Below are positions 1 to 4,416 of a stretch of 8,436 nt of DNA, one piece after another. Numbering within the stretch: position 1 is the stretch's first letter; each line of letters begins with the position of its first letter. The notes below the pieces were generated by a model, which had not been told where the DNA came from, did no database searches, and was given only the letters and a program-made list of their open reading frames with translations. Source of the DNA: an uncultured Oscillospiraceae bacterium (GTDB taxonomy: Bacteria > Bacillota > Clostridia > Oscillospirales > Ruminococcaceae); the NCBI GenBank assembly GCA_910578755.1, contig CAJTSZ010000022.1, forward strand, positions 13,263-21,698, in the 5' to 3' direction. A program made the translations under genes and the position numbers.

Positions 1-102
1 CAAAAAGGCCGGGGTTCGGGGCCGGGGAGGTCCCGTAAGCAGGGGGGATGTGGGTTGTGCAGGCCCACAAGAAATTAAGCCCAACACTTCCAAAAGAAAG
101 TT
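1..102 (-). repeat. Intergenic repeat, copy A (inverted relative to copies B and C)
   Basis: No coding region is visible here. Read on the minus strand, this stretch shares blocks with 1224-1277 and 5762-5794. Positions 83-100 (AACACTTCCAAAAGAAAG) are the reverse complement of 1224-1242 apart from one T. AGGCCCAC at 61-68 matches GTGGGCCT at 1251-1258. CAAAAAGGCC at 1-10 is the exact reverse complement of 5785-5794. TGTGGG (49-54) and CCCACA (64-69) can form a hairpin. The copies are diverged and differ in length between the blocks. The left boundary lies outside the window. Confidence 0.5.
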
Positions 103-127
103 TGGAGAAAAGCGTTATAAACAGCAG

Positions 128-146
128 TATACCGTACCGCGGTATA
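128..146. promoter_or_regulatory. Operator-like inverted repeat upstream of ddh
   Basis: TATACCG (128-134) and CGGTATA (140-146) form a perfect 7-bp inverted repeat with a 5-bp spacer. Nested inside is the 10-bp palindrome TACCGCGGTA (135-144). The site lies about 35 bp upstream of the ddh -35 box. Such dyads are typical targets of dimeric helix-turn-helix regulators, but I do not recognise the regulator and none is encoded in the window. Confidence 0.35.
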
Positions 147-179
147 AATGAATATTTTTAAAAGCTTTTGCCAAAACCA

Positions 180-209
180 TTGACACAGCCGCCCTTGGGG
201 TAGTATATT
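180..209 (+). promoter_or_regulatory. Promoter of ddh (sigma-A type)
   Basis: The -35 box TTGACA (180-185) is a perfect consensus match. After an 18-bp spacer the -10 box is TATATT (204-209), five of six matching TATAAT. Transcription would start near 216, just before the hairpin at 223-261 and about 65 nt ahead of the ddh start codon. This gives ddh its own promoter. Confidence 0.7.
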
Positions 210-222
210 TTGAAACAAGTTT

Positions 223-261
223 TAAAGCACCCTGCCCCGTATTGCAGGGCAGGGTGCTTTA
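223..261 (+). promoter_or_regulatory. Strong hairpin at the 5' end of the ddh transcript
   Basis: AAAGCACCCTGCCC (224-237) and GGGCAGGGTGCTTT (247-260) are perfect complements, and 223/261 adds one more pair. The loop is 9 nt (238-246). The stem begins only a few bases after the predicted start of transcription and ends four bases before the ribosome binding site AAGAGGAG (265-272). No U-run follows, so it is not a good intrinsic terminator. A 5' mRNA-stabilising stem or a DNA operator are the likeliest explanations. Confidence 0.6.
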
Positions 262-282
262 GGTAAGAGGAGTGGTGATACC

Positions 283-1182
283 ATGGAAAAAATAAAAGCG
301 GCCGTGGTTGGTTACGGCAATATTGGTCAATACGCAGTGCAGGCCCTTCAGGCTGCGGAGGATTTTCAGCTGGTGGGGGTTATCCGCCGCAGCGGGGCCC
401 CGGTCCCTTCGGAATTGGCAGGGATTTGTGTTGCGGACAGCGTGGAAAATCTAAAACAGAAACCCCAGGTGGTGCTGTTGTGTACCCCAACCCGGACGGT
501 GGAGCAGGAAGCAAAGCAGTACCTGGCAAAGGGTATTTCTACTGTAGATAGCTTTGATATTCACGGCCAAATCTGGCAGCTGCGCTGTTCCCTGGAACAG
601 GCGGCCAAAGCCGGCGGCGCGGTTTCTGTTATCTCCGCAGGGTGGGACCCCGGTTCCGATTCTGTAGTGCGTACCCTTTTGGAGGCTTGCGCCCCCAAGG
701 GTATCACAGATACCAACTTTGGCCCCGGCATGAGCATGGGCCACTCTGTTGCAGCCAAAAGCAAGCCAGGGGTTAAGGACGCCCTTTCCATGACCATTCC
801 CCTGGGCACCGGTATCCACCGCCGCAATGTGTATGTGGAAATGGAGCAGGGCGCAGATTTTGAAGCGGCCAAATCCGCCATTTTGGCTGATGACTACTTT
901 GCCCATGACGAAACCCATGTAAAACAGGTGGAAAGCGTGGCAGCCCTTATGGATAAGGGCCATGGGGTCAATATGGTGCGCAAGGGTGTTTCCGGCCAAA
1001 CACAAAACCAGCGGTTTGAGTTTAACATGTGCATCAACAACCCAGCCCTTACCTCCCAGGTTATGGTAAGCTGCGCCAGGGCGGCCGTTTCTATGGTGCC
1101 GGGCTGCTACACTATGCCGGAAATCCCGGTAATTCACCTGCTGCCAGGTACATTGGAGGAAAAAATCCGCCGGCTGGTATAG
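283..1182 (+). CDS. ddh: meso-diaminopimelate D-dehydrogenase
   Basis: This is the NADPH-dependent cytosolic enzyme that converts tetrahydrodipicolinate plus ammonia directly to meso-2,6-diaminopimelate, a one-step bypass of the succinylase and acetylase routes to peptidoglycan and lysine. The 299-residue product opens with a Rossmann dinucleotide motif, VVGYGNIG (G10, G12, G15). It carries the family substrate-site motifs GWDPG (120-124) and FGPGMSMGHS (146-155), then HRRNVYVEME, and ends with the family-like segment YTMPEIPVIHLLP. It is slightly shorter than the roughly 320 residues of well-known Ddh proteins, but both domains look intact. The ATG at 283 is preceded by AAGAGGAG (265-272) at normal spacing. 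The gene stands alone between its own promoter and a terminator, and no other lysine-pathway gene is nearby. Ddh is patchily distributed in bacteria, so past transfer is possible, but base composition gives no obvious sign of it. Confidence 0.93.
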   Translation: MEKIKAAVVGYGNIGQYAVQALQAAEDFQLVGVIRRSGAPVPSELAGICVADSVENLKQKPQVVLLCTPTRTVEQEAKQYLAKGISTVDSFDIHGQIWQLRCSLEQAAKAGGAVSVISAGWDPGSDSVVRTLLEACAPKGITDTNFGPGMSMGHSVAAKSKPGVKDALSMTIPLGTGIHRRNVYVEMEQGADFEAAKSAILADDYFAHDETHVKQVESVAALMDKGHGVNMVRKGVSGQTQNQRFEFNMCINNPALTSQVMVSCARAAVSMVPGCYTMPEIPVIHLLPGTLEEKIRRLV

Positions 1183-1198
1183 TGCGCCAGTGGGGCTG

Positions 1199-1233
1199 AA
1201 AGCCCCACACCCCGCCGGGTGGGCTTTCTTTTT
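1199..1233 (+). terminator. Intrinsic terminator of ddh
   Basis: AAAGCC (1199-1204) pairs with GGCTTT (1222-1227), and CACCC (1208-1212) with GGGTG (1217-1221). The three bases CCA are bulged and the loop is CGCC. The stem runs straight into TTTCTTTTT (1225-1233). It lies 17 nt after the ddh stop codon. A competing hairpin, GTGGGGCT (1190-1197) with AGCCCCAC (1201-1208) and a GAA loop, uses some of the same bases. Confidence 0.65.
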
Positions 1234-1277
1234 GGAAGTGTTCTGTGGCAGTGGGCCTCCCCGGCCCACACCCGGCC
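1224..1277 (+). repeat. Intergenic repeat, copy B
   Basis: This shares the 5' block CTTTCTTTTTGGAAGTGTT (1224-1242) with copy A and the 3' block GCCCACACCCGGCC (1264-1277) with copy C (5775-5788, one difference). GTGGGCC (1251-1257) and GGCCCAC (1263-1269) form a 7-bp hairpin. It overlaps the end of the ddh terminator, so it sits in the 3' region of ddh just as copy C sits after der. Confidence 0.5.
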
Positions 1278-1307
1278 CCTTTTCTTTCACCAGCGAAAGA
1301 AAAGGGG
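1276..1307. repeat. Perfect 13-bp inverted repeat
   Basis: CCCCTTTTCTTTC (1276-1288) and GAAAGAAAAGGGG (1295-1307) are exact complements around a 6-nt loop, ACCAGC. The arms are purine- and pyrimidine-tracted. The hairpin at 1784-1816 has a similar CTTTC/GAAAG core, suggesting related elements. No coding role is apparent. Confidence 0.6.
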
Positions 1308-1322
1308 GAAAAGAAGCGCCGC

Positions 1323-1389
1323 AAGGGGCTTCACGCCCCTTTGAACCCCCCGGTCGGCCTGCTGGCGCAAAAGGCCGACCGGCTTCAAA
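1323..1389. repeat. Two adjacent GC-rich hairpins
   Basis: AAGGGGC (1323-1329) pairs with GCCCCTT (1335-1341). Next to it, TTTGAA (1340-1345) pairs with TTCAAA (1384-1389), enclosing the perfect 11-bp stem CCGGTCGGCCT (1350-1360) with AGGCCGACCGG (1372-1382) and an 11-nt loop. The two share two bases and so abut. Open reading frames that cross this block on either strand have no recognisable protein character. Confidence 0.55.
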
Positions 1390-1403
1390 CAGTGCCACTA
1401 ACT

Positions 1404-1673
1404 AAAAGCGGTTGCCCGTGCTCGAAAAGTGTCTTGTTTTCCATAGGCCGCACATACGTGCAAGGCCATGGAATAAAGTGCACTTTTCTACGCAAGGCCA
1501 AGCCCTCCCCAAGGTGTGGTCGGGCTTCCCGCTGTGCTATGTTATAGGCACTGGCCTCTAACCGTTAGAGCCCAAAAATTCAGTAACGCCGAGCGCAGGC
1601 GAGGCTACTAAGCGGGTAGTCCCCCTTTCCTTTTGGGGGACCAACCGTTGCCCAAACACCAGTTGCCGCTTTT
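1404..1673 (+). ncRNA. Candidate structured RNA domain of unknown family
   Basis: A nested set of complementary segments can close this ~270-nt stretch. AAAAGCGG (1404-1411) pairs with CCGCTTTT (1666-1673). GTGCTCG (1418-1424) pairs with CGAGCGC (1590-1596, one G-U). AAAAGTG (1425-1431) pairs with CACTTTT (1481-1487), enclosing TTCCAT/ATGGAA (1439-1444/1468-1473), GGCC/GGCC (1446-1449/1464-1467) and GCAC/GTGC (1450-1453/1458-1461). Local hairpins follow at 1500-1527 (AAGCCC/GGGCTT), 1534-1551, 1556-1570 (CTCTAA/TTAGAG), 1604-1620 and 1621-1639. I saw no signature of tmRNA, RNase P RNA, SRP RNA or a tRNA. No clear promoter precedes it, and strand and function are unknown. It may instead be a cluster of repeat elements. 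Confidence 0.3.
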
Positions 1674-1706
1674 TATTGAGGGGCACTGCCAAATAAGGGG
1701 TTCAAA

Positions 1707-1720
1707 GGGGCAAATGCCCC
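1707..1720. repeat. Short hairpin GGGGCA/TGCCCC
   Basis: GGGGCA (1707-1712) and TGCCCC (1715-1720) form a 6-bp inverted repeat directly abutting the hairpin at 1721-1739. It belongs to a run of back-to-back inverted repeats between 1619 and 1816. The run also includes CCCCC/GGGGG at 1621-1639. Confidence 0.4.
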
Positions 1721-1745
1721 AAGTTCGCAAAGCGAACTTGCTGCC
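1721..1745 (+). repeat. 25-nt hairpin repeat, copy 1
   Basis: AAGTTCGC (1721-1728) and GCGAACTT (1732-1739) form an 8-bp stem with an AAA loop, followed by GCTGCC. The same 25 positions recur at 1890-1914 with five differences. Two of these form a compensatory pair (1726/1734, C-G here and T-A in copy 2), and one changes G-C to G-U. Confidence 0.55.
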
Positions 1746-1772
1746 AATTCAGCGGGTATACCCGCTGAATTG
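1745..1772. repeat. 28-bp perfect palindrome
   Basis: CAATTCAGCGGGTA (1745-1758) is followed without any spacer by its exact reverse complement (1759-1772), giving an uninterrupted 28-bp palindrome centred between 1758 and 1759. As RNA it would form a long stem with a few bases opened at the tip. As DNA it could bind a dimeric protein or mark an excision or recombination end. No gene near it explains it. Confidence 0.6.
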
Positions 1773-1783
1773 CTGTTTCTTTT

Positions 1784-1816
1784 CCGTATTTCTTTCTTCG
1801 CCAGAAAGAAATATGG
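1784..1816. repeat. 14-bp hairpin
   Basis: TATTTCTTTCT (1787-1797) and AGAAAGAAATA (1803-1813) pair perfectly. Three more pairs (one G-T) extend this to 1784/1816, with the 5-nt loop TCGCC. The core resembles the hairpin at 1276-1307. Further imperfect hairpins follow at 1836-1854 (CAGGGGTG/CACCCTG with one bulge). Confidence 0.5.
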
Positions 1817-1887
1817 CCTGGGGTCATAGGGGCCGCAGGGGTGATAGCACCCTGTTAAATCAGTTTAAGTAAGAAGAAAATATTTCC

Positions 1888-1914
1888 ACAAGTTTGCAAT
1901 GCAAATTTGTTGCC
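1888..1914 (+). repeat. 25-nt hairpin repeat, copy 2, with extended stem
   Basis: Positions 1890-1914 align to 1721-1745 with 20 of 25 identical. The stem here is ACAAGTTTGC (1888-1897) with GCAAATTTGT (1901-1910), including one G-U pair, around an AAT loop. Two small hairpins follow: CAAAAT/ATTTTG (1937-1942/1947-1952) and AAAAGCC/GGCTTTT (1965-1971/1976-1982). Confidence 0.5.
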
Positions 1915-2035
1915 CCGCAGCTTGGGGTGGAACCCCCAAAATGGGCATTTTGTATAAGGAACCAAAAAGCCCAAAGGCTTTTCTGTGTATAGGGGAAAAA
2001 CTGGGGAAAATGCGGGAAAAAAGCCTGTTATCATA

Positions 2036-2064
2036 TTGACAAACCCCTGCGGCAATACTATAAT
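2036..2064 (+). promoter_or_regulatory. Consensus sigma-A promoter of the DUF177-rpmF operon
   Basis: TTGACA (2036-2041) and TATAAT (2059-2064) are both perfect consensus hexamers, separated by the optimal 17 bp. The start of transcription should be near 2071. That gives a leader of about 150 nt before the DUF177 start codon at 2220. This is the strongest promoter in the window, as expected for a ribosomal protein operon. Confidence 0.88.
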
Positions 2065-2070
2065 ATTTTT

Positions 2071-2219
2071 CGTGATAACCACTGGCAGGAGTAGTCTGCC
2101 CTAAGGCGTGTCCCTGCTTTGGGAACAGGCATCCGCAGAGGTTGGGCGGAAGGTTTTGCAAAGAGATTATATCTGGCCATTTGCAAAGCATAGAAGCGCA
2201 CGTTGGAAAGGAAGTCGTT
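2071..2219 (+). promoter_or_regulatory. Folded 5' leader of the DUF177-rpmF mRNA
   Basis: The ~150-nt leader between promoter and start codon contains several stems. GGCAG (2084-2088) pairs with CTGCC (2096-2100). TCCC (2111-2114) pairs with GGGA (2121-2124), and TCCGC (2132-2136) with GCGGA (2146-2150). TTTGCAAA (2155-2162) pairs with TTTGCAAA (2180-2187), enclosing AGAT/ATCT. The ribosome binding site AAAGGAAG (2207-2214) lies after the last stem. Many ribosomal protein operons are autoregulated through such leaders, so an L32-responsive or similar element is possible. I do not recognise a known riboswitch, and no terminator lies in the leader. Confidence 0.45.
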
Positions 2220-2717
2220 ATGCAGCTTGACTTAAAAAAACTGTTTGAGGTTGGCGACCAGCCCGTTGTGTTTGACTATGCAATGGATATGAGCCAAATG
2301 GAACAGTGGGGAGAAAAACCGTTTTGTAAACCGGTTGCTGTAAAGGGCAAGGTGGTAAACAGGGCGGGTATTGTCACTTTAACGTACAGTGCAGACGTAC
2401 TTTTTTCTGTAAGCTGTGCAAGGTGCCTTGCGCCCCTTGAGCAGTGCAGGCATTTAGAATTTACCCACACAGTAGTACGGCAGCTAAACCAGCAGGATGA
2501 CGATGATTATGTTGTTGTTGCCGATGGGCTGCTTCATTTGGACACGCTGGTCCAAGCCGACATTGTACTGGAGCTACCAACCAGGGTGCTTTGTTCGGCG
2601 GATTGTAAGGGTTTATGTCCAATATGCGGTGTAAATCTGAACAAAAAGCAATGTGACTGCCAGCCGGAAGAATGGCTGGAAAGTTGCGTGAACCCTTTCA
2701 AAAAACTGTTGGATTAA
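2220..2717 (+). CDS. DUF177/YceD family protein (23S rRNA accumulation protein)
   Basis: The 165-residue product belongs to the YceD/DUF177 family, usually encoded next to rpmF. Its E. coli and plant members are linked to 23S rRNA accumulation and large-subunit assembly. The sequence starts MQLDLKKLFE and has four putative metal-ligand clusters: C66-x2-C69, C125-x3-C129, C133-x2-C136 and C145-x-C147. The run CSADCKGLCPICGVNLN (125-141) is the typical DUF177 C-terminal motif. I chose the ATG at 2220 because AAAGGAAG (2207-2214) sits at proper spacing and the residues before it do not resemble the family. An upstream in-frame TTG at 2142 would fall inside the folded leader. The stop is 28 bp from rpmF, so the two are co-transcribed. 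The biochemical role in Firmicutes is not established. Confidence 0.88.
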   Translation: MQLDLKKLFEVGDQPVVFDYAMDMSQMEQWGEKPFCKPVAVKGKVVNRAGIVTLTYSADVLFSVSCARCLAPLEQCRHLEFTHTVVRQLNQQDDDDYVVVADGLLHLDTLVQADIVLELPTRVLCSADCKGLCPICGVNLNKKQCDCQPEEWLESCVNPFKKLLD

Positions 2718-2745
2718 AATATTTTAAAATAAGGAGTGCTGAAAA

Positions 2746-2928
2746 ATGGCAGTACCAAAGAGAAAAGTATCCAGAGCTCGCAGAGATAAAAGACGTTCTA
2801 ATGTTTGGAAACTGGAAGTTCCTGCATTCTCCACCTGCCCACAGTGCGGCGAACTGAAAAAACCGCACCAGGTATGCGGCAACTGCGGCTTCTACAAAGG
2901 CAGAGAAGTCATTAAAAAAGAAGCATAA
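2746..2928 (+). CDS. rpmF: 50S ribosomal protein L32
   Basis: This is a structural protein of the large ribosomal subunit. The 60-residue product is normal length and begins MAVPKRKVSRARRDKRRS, the hallmark basic N-terminus of L32. The four cysteines C31-x2-C34 and C44-x2-C47 form the zinc ribbon of the zinc-binding (C+) type of L32. No zinc-free (C-) paralogue is visible here. The ATG at 2746 follows AAGGAG (2731-2736). It is the second gene of the DUF177-rpmF operon, with a strong terminator starting 32 nt after the stop. Confidence 0.97.
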   Translation: MAVPKRKVSRARRDKRRSNVWKLEVPAFSTCPQCGELKKPHQVCGNCGFYKGREVIKKEA

Positions 2929-2950
2929 GAAGCGTTTTGCAAAGCGTTTC
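2929..2950 (+). repeat. Hairpin directly after the rpmF stop codon
   Basis: GAAGCGTT (2929-2936) pairs with AAGCGTTTC-side bases 2943-2950, including two G-U pairs, around a TTGCAA loop. It begins at the first base after the TAA stop and has no U-run. It may stabilise the 3' end of the mRNA or be incidental. Confidence 0.35.
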
Positions 2951-2959
2951 TAAAAGGAG

Positions 2960-2990
2960 TAGAGGGGGAGAAATCCGCCTCTATTTTTTT
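2960..2990 (+). terminator. Intrinsic terminator of the DUF177-rpmF operon
   Basis: TAGAGG (2960-2965) pairs with CCTCTA (2978-2983), and GGA (2967-2969) with TCC (2974-2976). There is one G-G mismatch and a GAAA tetraloop (2970-2973). Seven T residues follow (2984-2990). It ends transcription before the DUF512 gene. Confidence 0.85.
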
Positions 2991-3045
2991 CTATGTCAAA
3001 AACACCTGCCTTTGCGGGCAAACTAAAGGGAAAGGAGGCGTGGCC

Positions 3046-4359
3046 ATGGCGGTAAAAATAACAGGGGTGCAGCCGGGAACTCCGGCCCGGCGGGCAAAAG
3101 TTGTGCCGGGGGATACCCTTATCAGCATTAACGGCAATCCCATTACCGATGTGTTGGATTACCGGTTTTATATGACCGACGAAACATTGCGCCTGCTGCT
3201 GTGCAATGAAGAAAAACAGGTGCGCACTGTTTTGGTGGAAAAAGAGGAATATGAGGACCTGGGCTTGGAATTTGAAACCTATTTAATGGATAAGCAAATG
3301 GGCTGCCGCAACAAATGTATTTTTTGCTTTGTGGACCAAACACCAAAGGGGATGCGCCCCTCTCTTTATTTTAAGGACGACGATACCCGTATGTCCTTCC
3401 TCTTTGGCAATTATACCACCCTTACTAATTTAAAGGATGGGGATATCCAGCGCATTATTAAAATGCACATCAGCCCCATTAACATTTCGGTCCATACAAC
3501 AAACCCCCAGCTGCGGGTGGAAATGATGGGCAACCCCTCCGCCGGGGAAAAACTGCGGTATATTCAAATGCTTACAGATGGCGGTATAAAGGTGAATACC
3601 CAGCTGGTGCTCTGCCCCGGCATTAACGACGGCCCGGAGCTGGAACGCAGCTTAAAGGACTTAGCCGCCCTTGCCCCAACGCTGCAAAGCATTGCCGTGG
3701 TGCCTGTGGGGCTTACAAAACACCGCCAGGGGCTGTACCCCTTGCGGGGCTACACCAAAGAGGAGGCAAACCAGGTTATTAAAACCGTCAACCGTTGGGG
3801 AGATTTGCTGGAGCAGCGCTGCGGCCAGCGCATTGCCTACGCCTCCGATGAGTTTTACCTTTTGGCCCAGCAGCCCTTGCCCCAACCGGAATTTTATGGC
3901 GATTTTGACCAGTTGGAGGACGGCGTTGGTATGCTCGCCCTGCTGAACCAGGAGTTCTCCAGCGCCCTGGCCCTGGCCCAGCCCCTTTCAATCCACCGCC
4001 GCCTCACCATTGCCACAGGGGTTTCAGCCTACCCCTTTATTTTAGCACTGGCCCAAAAGGCTATGGAAAAATACCCCGGGGTGCAGGTGGAAGTGGCGGA
4101 AATAAAAAACCATTTCTTTGGGGAGCAGGTTACAGTGGCCGGCCTGATTACCGGGCAGGATTTAACACAGCAGCTGGCCGGCCGGGACCTAGGCCAGCAG
4201 GTGCTCATCCCCGCTTGTATGCTGCGCCATGAGCAGGATAAGTTTTTGGATGATATGACAGTAGAGCAGGCCCAAACTGCCCTGGGGGTTCCACTGCAAA
4301 CTGTGGAGAACGATGGGTTCGACCTGCTTGAAAAAATAGTTTCCCCCCAAATTTTTTAA
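3046..4359 (+). CDS. DUF512 family protein: PDZ domain plus radical-SAM-like domain
   Basis: The 437-residue product begins with a PDZ-like module (about residues 1-65, with PGTPARRAKVVPGDTLISINGNPI). It then has the radical-SAM cluster C87-x3-C91-x2-C94 (CRNKCIFC), expected to hold a [4Fe-4S] cluster and S-adenosylmethionine. The C-terminal half is the DUF512 domain, containing AVVPVGLTKHR, SDEFYLLA and, near the end, the family-typical LIPACMLRHEQDKFLDD. The family is widespread in Clostridia and usually sits beside der, as here, but its reaction is unknown. A role near ribosome or GTPase function is only a guess from context. ATG 3046 lies 7 nt after AAAGGAGG (3031-3038). The GTG at 3040 is too close to that site to be used. 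No promoter is obvious after the upstream terminator. The gap to der is 57 bp without a terminator, so they probably share a transcript. Confidence 0.88.
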   Translation: MAVKITGVQPGTPARRAKVVPGDTLISINGNPITDVLDYRFYMTDETLRLLLCNEEKQVRTVLVEKEEYEDLGLEFETYLMDKQMGCRNKCIFCFVDQTPKGMRPSLYFKDDDTRMSFLFGNYTTLTNLKDGDIQRIIKMHISPINISVHTTNPQLRVEMMGNPSAGEKLRYIQMLTDGGIKVNTQLVLCPGINDGPELERSLKDLAALAPTLQSIAVVPVGLTKHRQGLYPLRGYTKEEANQVIKTVNRWGDLLEQRCGQRIAYASDEFYLLAQQPLPQPEFYGDFDQLEDGVGMLALLNQEFSSALALAQPLSIHRRLTIATGVSAYPFILALAQKAMEKYPGVQVEVAEIKNHFFGEQVTVAGLITGQDLTQQLAGRDLGQQVLIPACMLRHEQDKFLDDMTVEQAQTALGVPLQTVENDGFDLLEKIVSPQIF

Positions 4360-4416
4360 TACAAACAATACAGGCAGACTTGCCCCAAAATAAAAAGAAG
4401 CAAGGAGGCGACAAAA

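Noticed and set aside
451..1398. Long open frame on the minus strand (315 codons)
   Set aside because: It lies antisense to ddh, runs through the hairpin block, has a His/Gly/Pro-biased composition with no family motif, and no ribosome binding site is evident. It is a by-product of codon use in ddh.
1404..1673. Known housekeeping RNA (tmRNA, RNase P RNA, SRP RNA, tRNA)
   Set aside because: None of the conserved sequences of these RNAs that I can recall (for example GGTTCGAAT T-arm, SRP GGAAGGAAGCAG, RNase P GAGGAAAGTCC) is present.
1190..1872. Several plus-strand open frames of 70-100 codons in the ddh-DUF177 spacer
   Set aside because: Their translations are Pro/Gly/Arg-rich reads of inverted repeats, they lack plausible ribosome binding sites, and they overlap a terminator or palindromes.
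1922..1937. GGGGTGGAACCCCC resembling the T-box core
   Set aside because: It lies upstream of the promoter, lacks the CGCG end and any stem I, and is better explained as a short hairpin.
2081..2153. T-box-like words (GGAGTAGT, CAGAGGTTGGGCGG) in the DUF177 leader
   Set aside because: The diagnostic TGGNACCGCG antiterminator sequence and a downstream terminator are absent, and the operon is not an amino-acid or aminoacyl-tRNA gene.
3040..3045. GTG start two codons upstream for the DUF512 gene
   Set aside because: It is only one base from the AAAGGAGG site; ATG 3046 has normal spacing.
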